DNA of 49,123 nt from an uncultured Porphyromonadaceae bacterium (GTDB lineage Bacteria > Bacteroidota > Bacteroidia > Bacteroidales > UBA11471), in assembly GCA_900547555.1 (NCBI GenBank), contig URHG01000017.1:1-49123 (forward strand), in the 5' to 3' direction. How positions within the stretch are numbered: the stretch's first letter is position 1; every line of letters starts with the position of its first letter. Positions 24,430 through 33,240 of the stretch are shown here, one piece after another. The notes below the pieces were generated by a model. It saw nothing but the letters and a program-made list of their open reading frames with translations. It was not told where the DNA came from and did no database searches. Made by a program: the position numbers and the translations under genes.

Positions 24430-25590
24430 TTAAAGTAATTTCATTTCTATACGGAAAGTCGTCCCTTTTCCCAATTCCGATTCCTTGACGTAGATACGTC
24501 CGTCATGATACTCTTCGATAATGCGCTTGACCAGTGTCAGTCCGAGTCCCCAGCCTCGTCGTTTGGTCGTATAGCCGGGGTGGAATATCGTTTTGAAACG
24601 GTTACGGGCGATACCTTTACCGGTATCCTTGATGTCGATGTAATATCGGGTGTCGTTGCTTGATAGAGTGATTTCTATGTGCCCTTCTCCGTCCATGGCA
24701 TCGATGGCGTTTTTACAGAGGTTTTCGAATACCCATTCTATGAGGGGGCGGCATAGAGGTTGTGGTGCTATTTTTTCTTTGGGAGTATGTACGTCGATTT
24801 GTACTTTCCCCGAGATGCGATGTTTCATATAGTCGACAGCAGTCTCTATCACCTCGGCTACGTCTGCGGGCTCCCGTTCGGGTTGAGAACCTATTTTGGA
24901 AAATCTTTCGGCGATGACCGACAACCGGTGGACGTCTTTTCCCATATCGGCAATGAGTTCGCTATCCGTTCCTTGTAGTTCGAGCATATCGAGCCAAGCC
25001 ATGAGAGATGATATGGGGGTGCCGAGTTGGTGTGCCGTTTCTTTGGATAATCCTACCCATACTTTGTTTTGCTCCGCTTTTTTGCTACTCATTAGGGCGA
25101 AGTAGGCGATGACGAGAAACAAAAGCATGACCCCGAGTTGTATATAAGGGAAATACGAGAGCCTTTTCAGTAAGGTGGAGTCGTCGTAATAGAGATATTG
25201 ATAAGTGTCTTTATCGATGTAGATTTCGATGACTTGTTGCTTTTCTTTGAGCGATTGCAACTTTTTTTGTAGGAATTGCTCCCCGTGCCGGTCGGGTATA
25301 TCGAGGTTGTGGGTTTGCAGAATGTTGCTTTGGCCGTCTACGATGATGATGGGTATGGTGGTGTTGCTTTGCAGGATTTTCAGAACGAGGTTCATGTCGA
25401 TGTCCGACTGGTCGCCGGCAACCGAACGGGTAGCTTCGGCCCATATCTCCATCTTGTTGCGTTCTTCGGTCGATAAGTCCTCGACCAGACGGTTGGAGAT
25501 GACGAGAAATAGGGCGACCAATAGTATGGAGACGGAAAGGAAAGCTATTTTCAGTTTTTGTCGTGCGTCGTAAAGATTACCGTGTGCCAT
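24430..25590 (-). CDS. Orphan membrane sensor histidine kinase
   Basis: A 386-aa protein. Transmembrane helices lie at about 11-30 and 148-165, with an extracytoplasmic sensor region between. HisKA follows with the H-box in KETAHQLGTPISSLMAW, then HATPase_c with ENLCKNAIDAMDG (N-box), DTGKGIARN (G1) and RRGWGLGLTLVKRIIEEYHDG (F/G2). It should autophosphorylate on His and pass the phosphate to a response regulator, but none lies beside it. The signal is unknown. It has its own promoter and lies upstream of the yceD operon. Confidence 0.88.
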   Translation of the reverse strand: MAHGNLYDARQKLKIAFLSVSILLVALFLVISNRLVEDLSTEERNKMEIWAEATRSVAGDQSDIDMNLVLKILQSNTTIPIIIVDGQSNILQTHNLDIPDRHGEQFLQKKLQSLKEKQQVIEIYIDKDTYQYLYYDDSTLLKRLSYFPYIQLGVMLLFLVIAYFALMSSKKAEQNKVWVGLSKETAHQLGTPISSLMAWLDMLELQGTDSELIADMGKDVHRLSVIAERFSKIGSQPEREPADVAEVIETAVDYMKHRISGKVQIDVHTPKEKIAPQPLCRPLIEWVFENLCKNAIDAMDGEGHIEITLSSNDTRYYIDIKDTGKGIARNRFKTIFHPGYTTKRRGWGLGLTLVKRIIEEYHDGRIYVKESELGKGTTFRIEMKLL

Positions 25591-25699
25591 GTGTTTTTCT
25601 TCGGTTTAAAAGAAATGAATCTATTATAATGAACGTATATCGCTTTTTTTTATTGTCGGGAATCGTTGCTGATTGTGAGAGAGAACGATACTCGTACTT

Positions 25700-25730
25700 G
25701 CAAAAGTAATAAAAACGGGATATCTATCAA
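25700..25730 (-). promoter_or_regulatory. Promoter of the histidine kinase gene
   Basis: Minus strand TTTG (25730-25727), 19-base spacer, TACTTTTG (25707-25700), a consensus match. The leader before the ATG is about 100 bases. Confidence 0.65.
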
Positions 25731-25802
25731 ATCGTCTTTGGCGTGGCGGGATACGTATGTGTCGTCTTTTTTCGGGAGTGGGACTGTTCGGACGAAGGCG
25801 AA

Positions 25803-25836
25803 AAAAAGACACCAGAGAATTTTCTCCGGTGTCTTA
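25803..25836 (-). terminator. Terminator of tsf
   Basis: A 13-bp stem with one mismatch (AAGACACC-GAGAA / TTCTC-GGTGTCTT) followed on the minus strand by a run of about seven Ts. Confidence 0.85.
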
Positions 25837-25860
25837 AACATATAGGGAATGGAATGTTTT

Positions 25861-26685
25861 TTATTCGGCATTCAATGTGAAACGACGGAAGGCCGTTACC
25901 GTCAACTCTTTGTTTTGAGCTTTGAGGTATTGTTCGATCGTTTGTTTCGGATCTTTTACGAATTCTTGTTGCAACAAAGTAAATTCTTTGTAGTATTTCT
26001 GCAAAGAACCTTGTGCGATGCGGTCGATGAGATTTTCGGGCTTGCCGGCTTCACGGGCTTTTTCACGAGCGATTTCGAGTTCTTTCTCGATAATATTGGC
26101 CGGAACTTCTTCGGGACGGACGGCAATAGGATTCATAGCGGCAACCTGCATGGCGACATCGCGGGCTACTTGGTGATCTACATCGGCTTGATTGAATCCT
26201 ACGATGGTTGCCAATTTGTTACCCGGGTGTATGTAGAAGATTGTCGAAGCAGCCGACAGAGAATCGAAATAACCGAGTTCCATTTTTTCTCCGGTAACAC
26301 CGCTTTGGTCGGTAACCAGTTCGGCGATGGTGCGACCGTCGAGCTTTATAGCTTTGAGGGCTTCGAGATCGGCGGGTTTGTTTTCGATGGCGGCATCGAG
26401 AATTTTCTGGGTCAATGCGACGAAATCTTTATTTTGAGCGACGAAGTCGGTTTCGCATTTCAAAGCTACGATAGCGGCATAGTCGCCTTTGCTGGTTGCG
26501 AGTACGCAGCCTTCGGAAGCTTCGCGGTCTTCACGTTTTGCGGCGATAGCCTGACCTCTTTTGCGAATGATTTCTATTGCACCGTCGAAGTCGTTGTTTG
26601 CTTCTTCGAGAGCTTTTTTGCAGTCCATCATACCTGCTCCGGTCATTTTACGGAGTTTGGTAATATCTGCCATTGTAACAGCCAT
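25861..26685 (-). CDS. tsf: Elongation factor Ts
   Basis: A 274-aa nucleotide exchange factor for EF-Tu. It has the N-terminal UBA-like motif (ADITKLRKMTGAGMMDCKKA) and the core TDFVAQN motif. Starts at MAVTMADI or the second Met; the former is usual in Bacteroidales. It is the last gene of the rplM-rpsI-rpsB-tsf cluster, with a hairpin between it and rpsB. Confidence 0.97.
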   Translation of the reverse strand: MAVTMADITKLRKMTGAGMMDCKKALEEANNDFDGAIEIIRKRGQAIAAKREDREASEGCVLATSKGDYAAIVALKCETDFVAQNKDFVALTQKILDAAIENKPADLEALKAIKLDGRTIAELVTDQSGVTGEKMELGYFDSLSAASTIFYIHPGNKLATIVGFNQADVDHQVARDVAMQVAAMNPIAVRPEEVPANIIEKELEIAREKAREAGKPENLIDRIAQGSLQKYYKEFTLLQQEFVKDPKQTIEQYLKAQNKELTVTAFRRFTLNAE

Positions 26686-26718
26686 AATATTTTTGTTTTA
26701 AAGGGTTTCTATGAATAA

Positions 26719-26761
26719 CAAAGAGCAAGTCCCGTAGGTTTTTGCGGGGCTCACTCTTTGC
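26719..26761 (-). promoter_or_regulatory. Hairpin between rpsB and tsf
   Basis: An imperfect inverted repeat (CAAAGAGCAAGTCCCG / CGGGGCTCACTCTTTG) fills most of the 109-base gap. No T-run follows on the minus strand. It may be an attenuator or processing site setting the S2:EF-Ts ratio. Confidence 0.5.
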
Positions 26762-26794
26762 CGGTAGTTGATTGTCTGCGGGAGAACGATGCGA

Positions 26795-27643
26795 TTATTC
26801 TTCGTCTTCGTTCTGTCCTTTCATTACTTTTGCAGCAACATTGGCGTTGAGGGCCTCATCGTCTTCGGCTTTGGTGCGTTTGATGCGAGTCTTACGCTCT
26901 TTTTTCGCTGTGGCTTCACCTTGCGCTTCGGCGGCTTCGGCGTCGACTTTCTCGATTTTACGTTCTTCGAGACCTTCGGCAACAGCACCGCATACGGCAT
27001 TGAGGATTACCTCGATCGATTTGGTGGCGTCATCGTTGGCGGGGATTACGAAGTCGATGTTCGTCGGGTCGGAGTTGGTGTCGACCATGGCGAATACGGG
27101 AATACCCAGACGGTTGGCTTCGCGTACGGCGATGTGTTCTTTCATCACGTCTACAACGAAGAGAGCCGACGGCAGACGAGTCAAGTCGGCGATGCTACCG
27201 AGTGTTTTTTCCAATTTGGCGCGTTGACGGGTTACTTGCAGTTTCTCGCGTTTGGAGAGGTTGTCGAAAGTTCCGTCTTTGATCATTTTATCGATCGATG
27301 CCATTTTCTTCACCGCCTTGCGAATGGTGGGGAAGTTGGTGAGCATACCGCCCGGCCAACGTTCTATAACGTAAGGCATACCGATTTCGGTAGCTTTGGC
27401 AGCGAGAACTTCTTTCGCTTGTTTTTTGGTAGCGACGAAGAGTATTTTTTTGCCCGATTTGGCGATTTGTTTCAACGCAGCAGCAGCTTCGTCGATTTTA
27501 ACGACCGTTTTGTAAAGGTCGATGATGTGGATACCGTTACGCTCCATGAAGATGTACGGAGCCATAGCCGGGTTCCATTTTCTTTTCAGGTGGCCAAAGT
27601 GTACGCCGGCTTCTAATAATTGGTCAAATGTTGTAATTGCCAT
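26795..27643 (-). CDS. rpsB: 30S ribosomal protein S2
   Basis: A 282-aa protein with S2 hallmarks: FDQLLEAGVHFGHLKRKWNP, RWPGGMLTNFPTIRKAV and GIPVFAMVDTNSDPTNIDFV. A Lys/Glu/Ala-rich C-terminal extension (about 235-282) is longer than in E. coli, as is common in the phylum. A structured 162-base gap lies upstream. Confidence 0.97.
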   Translation of the reverse strand: MAITTFDQLLEAGVHFGHLKRKWNPAMAPYIFMERNGIHIIDLYKTVVKIDEAAAALKQIAKSGKKILFVATKKQAKEVLAAKATEIGMPYVIERWPGGMLTNFPTIRKAVKKMASIDKMIKDGTFDNLSKREKLQVTRQRAKLEKTLGSIADLTRLPSALFVVDVMKEHIAVREANRLGIPVFAMVDTNSDPTNIDFVIPANDDATKSIEVILNAVCGAVAEGLEERKIEKVDAEAAEAQGEATAKKERKTRIKRTKAEDDEALNANVAAKVMKGQNEDEE

Positions 27644-27683
27644 TGTTGTTTGTTGTTTGCTTGTTTACTTTCTACTGAATCAA

Positions 27684-27755
27684 TTCCCGGGTAGTCGCTG
27701 CCGGCGTCGTCGCCATATATGCGATGCACGCCTCTGTGCCGTCGAATCCCGAAAA
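27684..27755 (-). promoter_or_regulatory. Candidate structured leader upstream of rpsB
   Basis: In the rpsI-rpsB gap, the minus strand can form a closing stem TTTTCGGG / CCCGGGAA (8 bp with two G-U pairs). It encloses two smaller hairpins (GCAC-AGAGGC-GTGC and GGCG-ACGA-CGCC). Such nested structure just before a ribosomal protein gene suggests an autoregulatory leader; I know no named family for it. Confidence 0.45.
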
Positions 27756-27805
27756 TTTGGATACTAAACGTTGCATACTTGCTGAGGAATAGCTCGCAAA
27801 TACCA

Positions 27806-28192
27806 TTAACGTTTGCTGAACTGGAATCTCTTTCTTGCTTTGGGTTGTCCCGGTTTCTTACGTTCAACAGTACGCGGGTCGCGCGTCATGAAGCCTTCGG
27901 CTTTGAGCGCGGGTTTATCCTCGGGATTGATTTTTACCAATGCACGGGCGATGGCGAGGCGAAGTGCTTCGGCCTGGCCTTTGAAACCGCCGCCGTCGAT
28001 ATTTACTTTGATGTCGTATTTTTCGGCGACACCCAGTTTTGCGAGGGGTTGTTTTACGATGTACTGCAGAATGCTCGAAGGGAAATATGCAGCAAGCTCT
28101 TTGTTGTTGATGGTAATGACACCGGTTCCCTCGTTAACGAATACGCGGGCAACAGCGGCTTTACGTCTTCCTATTGCATTAACTATTTCCAT
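27806..28192 (-). CDS. rpsI: 30S ribosomal protein S9
   Basis: A 128-aa protein with GRRKAAVARVFVNEGTG at the N-terminus and the basic tail ending RKRFQFSKR that reaches the ribosomal P site. It lies 5 bases after rplM, as in most bacteria. Confidence 0.97.
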   Translation of the reverse strand: MEIVNAIGRRKAAVARVFVNEGTGVITINNKELAAYFPSSILQYIVKQPLAKLGVAEKYDIKVNIDGGGFKGQAEALRLAIARALVKINPEDKPALKAEGFMTRDPRTVERKKPGQPKARKRFQFSKR

Positions 28193-28197
28193 ACGGC

Positions 28198-28653
28198 TTA
28201 TTTAAGGGTGTTAATATCTATGACTTTGGGTTGCTGAGCTTCGTGCGGGTGTTCGTTGCCGGCATATACATAAAGGTTGCGCAACAAGTGGTCGCCCAGA
28301 CGATTTTTGGGAAGCATACCTTTGACTACTTTTTGGAAAAGATAGCTGGGACCTTTCTTCATCAAATCGGCCGGAGTATGCATGCGTTGCCCCCCGGGAT
28401 AGCCCGTAAAACGGATATAAATGCGGTCATTCCATTTTTTACCGGTGAGTTCTACTTTATCGGCATTGATGATGATGACATTGTCGCCGCAATCCACATG
28501 AGGAGTGTAGCTGGGTTTGTATTTCCCTCTCAGGAGTTTGGCTACTTTGGCGGCGATGCGACCCAATGATTGGCCGGTGGCATCTACCACAACCCATTCT
28601 TTTTGAGCGGTTGCCTTGTTCACCGAAATGGTTTTGTAACTTAACGTATCCAC
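28198..28653 (-). CDS. rplM: 50S ribosomal protein L13
   Basis: A 151-aa protein with L13 motifs (VVDATGQSLGRIAAKVAKLL, MLPKNRLGDHLLRNLYVYAG). It is the first gene of the cluster, preceded by a structured leader and a promoter. Confidence 0.97.
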   Translation of the reverse strand: MDTLSYKTISVNKATAQKEWVVVDATGQSLGRIAAKVAKLLRGKYKPSYTPHVDCGDNVIIINADKVELTGKKWNDRIYIRFTGYPGGQRMHTPADLMKKGPSYLFQKVVKGMLPKNRLGDHLLRNLYVYAGNEHPHEAQQPKVIDINTLK

Positions 28654-28685
28654 TTTTTAATTCTTTAATTGTTAATTACTTATTG

Positions 28686-28737
28686 GGTATGTCTCATGAC
28701 AAGACCCAGGCCAAAGGATCATAGTCGTCGACATACC
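28686..28737 (-). ncRNA. Candidate L13 ribosomal leader
   Basis: The rplM 5' region folds into a hairpin closed by a perfect 8-bp stem, GGTATGTC / GACATACC (28737-28730 with 28693-28686), around a 36-base conserved-looking interior. An L13 leader class has been described in Bacteroidia; this is at the right place, but membership needs a covariance search. Confidence 0.5.
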
Positions 28738-28766
28738 GATTTGTTATTGTGGTAATAATCGGACTG

Positions 28767-28797
28767 CAAAGGTACGCTTTTTATCTGTATTCCAAAA
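28767..28797 (-). promoter_or_regulatory. Promoter of the rplM operon
   Basis: Minus strand TTTTGG (about 28797-28792), an 18-base spacer and TACCTTTG (28774-28767). Confidence 0.6.
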
Positions 28798-28971
28798 CTT
28801 TTCTGTGAGAAATTTTTCTTTCGCCTACCTTCTTGTCGTCGGTAGCTGGTGATAATATTTCGGAAAGACATGGAGTAAGTGTGTATCAAAATATATAATG
28901 TTTCTGTCGGTATTCAAAGAATAGGAAATTTTTCGAATCGCTTTTTACCTGTTGTTGCCAATATGATATTA

Positions 28972-29003
28972 TTTGTCGGGTTGATGAATTATCCTTACTT
29001 TTG
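28972..29003 (+). promoter_or_regulatory. Promoter of the GH106-like gene
   Basis: TTTG at 28972-28975, a 20-base spacer and TACTTTTG at 28996-29003, a near-perfect consensus. The implied leader is only about 18 bases. Apart from this and the rplM signals, the gap 28654-29027 shows nothing else. Confidence 0.65.
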
Positions 29004-29027
29004 TAAAGAATTCTATTTTTGAATACC

Positions 29028-32000
29028 ATGAGCTCTATTGTATTGGCATTATGTATTGTTATGATCACCCTGTCGGGGTGCAATGTTGCAAAAGATCGTT
29101 GTCCCGGGAATGTACGGGACGTGGCAGCCGGCTTTGCCGACCCGCAGGATAGTACCCGCACCAAAGTGTGGTGGTTTCATGGAGAAACCGAGACGACCCG
29201 CGAGGGAATCACTGCCGACCTCGAAGCGTATCGCCGCGCCGGAGTGGGTGGCGTCGTTTATTACGATCAGGTACATAACAAGAAAACACCCGGAGCTTTC
29301 GAGGCCATGTCGCCCGAGTGGTGGGATATGCTGATTTTTTCGGCCCGTGAAGCCGAGCGGTTGGGGCTTACCTTCGAGTGCCATGTGTCGAACGGTTATG
29401 TGGCCGGCGGCCCCTGGGTTACTCCCGATATGGGAATGCAGATGCTTACATCGACCGATACTTCGGTCGTCGTCGGCCGTCGGGTGGAGTTGAAATTACC
29501 GATTCCGAAATCTTCTTATTATAAAGATGTGGCGGTTTTGGCTTTTCCCATACGATCGTCGTGGGACGACGATAGCCGTCGGGTCGTTCCGAAAATTTCT
29601 TCCAATGTTCCTACTATCGATGTCGATGCCATATTTGCTCCCGGTAAGAAATTGACTCGTATTCCATCGCAAAATAAAGGAGAGTCGGTGTATATCGAAC
29701 TCGATTTCGGGCGTGATTTTACGGCTCGCAGCATTACCTATCAGGTCGCACCGAGAGGAAAAGCTACGACCAGTGCGACGAATGTTCCCGGTGCCCCCGG
29801 CGATGTCTTTGTAGGAACCGGTTATCAGGTACTTCCTCCATTGGGACAACTCGAAGTTTCGGACGATGGTGTTCATTACAAACGGGTATGCGATTTGCAA
29901 CCGGTTTACAAAGCTCATTCGTCGTGGCGGCAAAAGACGGTTGCATTTCCGACGGTTACGGCCCGTTATTTCAGATTGAATCTGCATGATTGGCAGACAC
30001 CCGATAAGCCACGTCTCGATATGCAGTTGGGAGATGTACGTCTTTCTTCGAGGGCGTGCGTCGATCGGTGGGAAGAAAAAGCCGGATTGTATTCGGAATA
30101 TATCGATCCCGATTGTACGCCGGCTTATACATCGCCGGAGGTTATCGACCCTTCTGCGATTGTCGATATTACCCGTTATTTCGATGAAGACGGCATTTTG
30201 AGATGGGACGCTCCCGAAGGGACTTGGGCCGTGTTGCGATTCTCGCATATTCCGACAGGAAGTAAAACCAAACATGGGCGTCCCAATCTCATGGGATTGG
30301 AGTGCGATAAAATGTCGGCTGCGGCAGCCGAGTTGCAATGGAATCACTATTTCGGGGCGATTGCCGATACGTTGGCCCGCTATGAAATCGCCTTGCAAGG
30401 TATGGCGATGGACAGCCACGAAGCCGGTTCGCAGAACTGGACTCCCGGTTTTGAACAGGAGTTTTCTCGTCGCCGGGGGTATGATATGACGAAGTATCTG
30501 CCGGTCATGGCCGGTTATGTCGTAGGCTCGACACAGGAGTCGGACGGATTCCTTTACGATGTGCGTCGTACGATTGCCGATCTCATTGCCGATAATTATT
30601 ATGCGACGTTCGACCGTTTGTGTCGGGAACGCGGGCTGGATTTTACGGCTCAAGCTACGGGAAATGCCCTGTGTATTGTGGCCGACCCCATACAGGCGAA
30701 AGGCCGGGTGTCGAAACCGCAAGGCGAGTTTTGGGCAATTCACCCCGATGGCAATTACGATATAAAGGAGAGTTCCTCGGCGGCGCATCTCTATGGTAAA
30801 TCGATAGCTTCGGGAGAGGCTTTTACCGATGCTCAGTTTTCGCACTCTTTGGCTTATATCAAGTCGTTGGCCGATTATGCCTATTGTTTCGGTATCAATG
30901 AGTTTGTCGTTTGCGCTTCGGCTTATCAACCGTGGACCGATCGTTTTCCCGGCAGTACGGGGGGAGGACGTCATTATTGCCTTAACCGTAACAATACGTT
31001 TTGGGAATATAGCCGGGGCTTTTGGGACTACCAGTCGCGTAGTGCTTATGTGATGCGGCAGGGACGCCCGGTTATCGACTTGGCTGTTTATTTGGGCGAA
31101 AATGCTCCGGTAAAGATTTTGACCTATCGTTTACCCGATATTCCTTCGGGATATGATTTCGATGCGTTTACTTCCGATGCGCTTTTTTCCCGTATGGAAG
31201 CTCGAGACGGCAAAGTGGTTTTGCCCGACGGAATGAGTTATCGTATGGTCGTTTTGCCCCGTAACGGGGAGATGACGCTTGCTGCGTTGAAGAAAATCGC
31301 GTCATTTGTGAAAGCCGGTGTTCCGGTTTACGGTTCTCGTCCGGTGGGGTCTCCTACCCGGGAAGATATAGGAAAGGAAACCGAGTATCGTAAATGGGTT
31401 GCAGCGCTTTGGGGAAAGGAGGATTCTCCCGAGGGTATTCACCGGTATGGCAAAGGGTCGGTGTATTGGGGTATGCCTTTGGCCGATGCGGTAGCGACGG
31501 CCGGCCTTGTTCCCGACTTGGCAATGAAGAAAGGTGATGTGAAGTCGGACAAGCTCTATTTTGCCCATCGCTGCTTGGCCGATGCCGATGTTTATTTTCT
31601 CGATAATCATACCGATGTCGCTCTTGCCGATACGTTTACTTTCCGTTCTGTGAGACGTGCGGCCGAATTGTGGAATCCTGTTGATGGGCGGCGTTACGCT
31701 TTGCCTCTGATTTCGACCGATTCTGTTTCTATGTCGCTTGCTTTGCGCATGTCTCCGAGGGAATCTTATTTTATCGTTTTGTCCGACCAGCCCGATACAT
31801 TGCCTTCTGTGATGTGGCCCGGAAGCGGTCGGGAAGAGGAGATTTCGGGTAGTTGGGACGTTTATTTCGCACCCGAATGGGGAGGTCCCGGACATGTAAC
31901 CTTCCATGAACTGACCGACTGGACGGCACACGCCGATCCTCGAATCAAGTATTATTCGGGAACGGCAATCTATCGGAATCGTTTCTCTGTCCATCGCAAT

Positions 32001-32309
32001 ATACCCGAGGAAAAAGTCTTTTTGAAACTTTCGGCTCTCGGTGCAGCTGCCCGTATTGTCGTCAACGGTGTAGAGGTGGCTACCGTATGGTGTTCGCCCT
32101 GGGAAGCAGACCTTACTGATGTTGTGCGGGAGGAAGATAATGAGGTGGAGATACTCGTTGTCAATTCTCTTATGAATCGTATGATAGGCGATGCTTCTCT
32201 GCCCGCCGATCAGCGAGTAACCTATGCTTATCCCGAGATCGCCGAGCCCGAAGATGCCCTTGTGCCTTCGGGACTTGTGGGAGTGTCGCTGTTGTATCGG
32301 AACGAATGA
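29028..32309 (+). CDS. GH106-like glycoside hydrolase lipoprotein
   Basis: A 1093-aa lipoprotein. I choose ATG 29028 (an upstream TTG lacks support) because it begins MSSIVLALCIVMITLSGC, a lipoprotein signal with lipobox LSGC (Cys18). The N-terminal barrel resembles GH106 alpha-L-rhamnosidases: VWWFHGETETTREGITADLE, AGVGGVVYYD, MSPEWWDMLIFSAREAERLG and GGPWVTPDMGMQML. A discoidin-like insert (RSITYQ...YFRLNLHDW) and a C-terminal GH2-like sugar-binding domain (FLKLSALGAAARIVVNGVEV) follow. It probably removes rhamnose or a similar sugar from pectic side chains at the cell surface or in the periplasm, fitting the pectate lyase 11 kb away. No SusC/SusD genes adjoin it. Confidence 0.8.
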   Translation: MSSIVLALCIVMITLSGCNVAKDRCPGNVRDVAAGFADPQDSTRTKVWWFHGETETTREGITADLEAYRRAGVGGVVYYDQVHNKKTPGAFEAMSPEWWDMLIFSAREAERLGLTFECHVSNGYVAGGPWVTPDMGMQMLTSTDTSVVVGRRVELKLPIPKSSYYKDVAVLAFPIRSSWDDDSRRVVPKISSNVPTIDVDAIFAPGKKLTRIPSQNKGESVYIELDFGRDFTARSITYQVAPRGKATTSATNVPGAPGDVFVGTGYQVLPPLGQLEVSDDGVHYKRVCDLQPVYKAHSSWRQKTVAFPTVTARYFRLNLHDWQTPDKPRLDMQLGDVRLSSRACVDRWEEKAGLYSEYIDPDCTPAYTSPEVIDPSAIVDITRYFDEDGILRWDAPEGTWAVLRFSHIPTGSKTKHGRPNLMGLECDKMSAAAAELQWNHYFGAIADTLARYEIALQGMAMDSHEAGSQNWTPGFEQEFSRRRGYDMTKYLPVMAGYVVGSTQESDGFLYDVRRTIADLIADNYYATFDRLCRERGLDFTAQATGNALCIVADPIQAKGRVSKPQGEFWAIHPDGNYDIKESSSAAHLYGKSIASGEAFTDAQFSHSLAYIKSLADYAYCFGINEFVVCASAYQPWTDRFPGSTGGGRHYCLNRNNTFWEYSRGFWDYQSRSAYVMRQGRPVIDLAVYLGENAPVKILTYRLPDIPSGYDFDAFTSDALFSRMEARDGKVVLPDGMSYRMVVLPRNGEMTLAALKKIASFVKAGVPVYGSRPVGSPTREDIGKETEYRKWVAALWGKEDSPEGIHRYGKGSVYWGMPLADAVATAGLVPDLAMKKGDVKSDKLYFAHRCLADADVYFLDNHTDVALADTFTFRSVRRAAELWNPVDGRRYALPLISTDSVSMSLALRMSPRESYFIVLSDQPDTLPSVMWPGSGREEEISGSWDVYFAPEWGGPGHVTFHELTDWTAHADPRIKYYSGTAIYRNRFSVHRNIPEEKVFLKLSALGAAARIVVNGVEVATVWCSPWEADLTDVVREEDNEVEILVVNSLMNRMIGDASLPADQRVTYAYPEIAEPEDALVPSGLVGVSLLYRNE

Positions 32310-32360
32310 GATGGAAGAGGCTTTTCCGAATTAAGCTGCAACGGATCGTTTGGAGTTGAT

Positions 32361-33236
32361 ATGGAAAACATGAACTATGTGCATTCTCCGTTAAATTATA
32401 TAGGCGGCAAAAGAAAATTGTTGCCGCAAATCATACCGATGTTTCCACGGGAAATTTCGACTTTTGTCGACCTTTTTTGTGGCGGTTGTAATGTAGGAAT
32501 GAATGTAGATGCAGAAAAAGTCATATTCAATGACAATTTAGTGTATCTTGTCGATGTGTATAAGGCATTTCGGGAGAATACGACAGAGGTGGTTGTCTCT
32601 TATATCGAGAATCGTATACGGGAGTTTAAACTTTCCCTTACCAATAAGGAAGGGTATTTGGCTTTGCGAGAGATTTATAATTCCCGAAAAAATCCGTTGG
32701 ATTTATTTGTGTTGGTTGCCTATTCTTTTAATCACCAAATTCGGTTTAATGCAGCTCACCAATATAATATTCCTTTCGGAAAAGAGCGCAGCAGCTATAA
32801 TGAGAATATGAAGAATAACCTCTTGAAATTTTTGAAAGAAATTCATTCCAGAGATGTTGTCTTTCGAAGCGGAGATTTTAAAACGTTCGATTTCGAATCT
32901 TTGACATCGGTAGACTTCGTTTATGCCGATCCTCCGTATTTGATAACGAAAGGGACATATAATGATGGAAAAAGGGGATTTACGGGTTGGAATCCGAATG
33001 AGGAAACCATGTTGTTGAAAATACTGGAAGGTTTAAATAACCGAGGGTTGAGATTCGCACTGTCGAATGTTACGGAACATAAAGGAAAAGAGAATTCTAT
33101 TTTGAAAGAGTGGATTGTACGAAACGGATTCTTTGTCCATGAACTTTCCATGAATTATAAGAATTCAAATTACCAGACGTCAAATTGTGATAAAGGTCGC
33201 ACGAGAGAAGTGTTGATTACAAATTATACACTGTAA
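32361..33236 (+). CDS. DNA adenine methyltransferase (D12 class), first of two
   Basis: A 291-aa N6-adenine methyltransferase of the alpha (D12/Dam-like) group. SAM-binding motifs are YIGGKRKLLPQI (about 14-25) and FVDLFCGGCNVG; the catalytic motif DPPY starts at D190, in ADPPYLITKGTYN. The C-terminal ALSNVTEHKGKENSILKEW is common in type II enzymes of this group. It starts at 32361 (a second Met is 9 bases further). The gene is richer in A/T than its neighbours, suggesting transfer. It is four bases upstream of a second methyltransferase gene. Confidence 0.9.
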   Translation: MENMNYVHSPLNYIGGKRKLLPQIIPMFPREISTFVDLFCGGCNVGMNVDAEKVIFNDNLVYLVDVYKAFRENTTEVVVSYIENRIREFKLSLTNKEGYLALREIYNSRKNPLDLFVLVAYSFNHQIRFNAAHQYNIPFGKERSSYNENMKNNLLKFLKEIHSRDVVFRSGDFKTFDFESLTSVDFVYADPPYLITKGTYNDGKRGFTGWNPNEETMLLKILEGLNNRGLRFALSNVTEHKGKENSILKEWIVRNGFFVHELSMNYKNSNYQTSNCDKGRTREVLITNYTL

Positions 33237-33240
33237 GTCC

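Noticed and set aside
29496..30974. A 492-codon minus-strand open frame over the GH106-like gene
   Set aside because: It is an antisense shadow of a gene with promoter, lipobox and family motifs; the product is basic and without domains.
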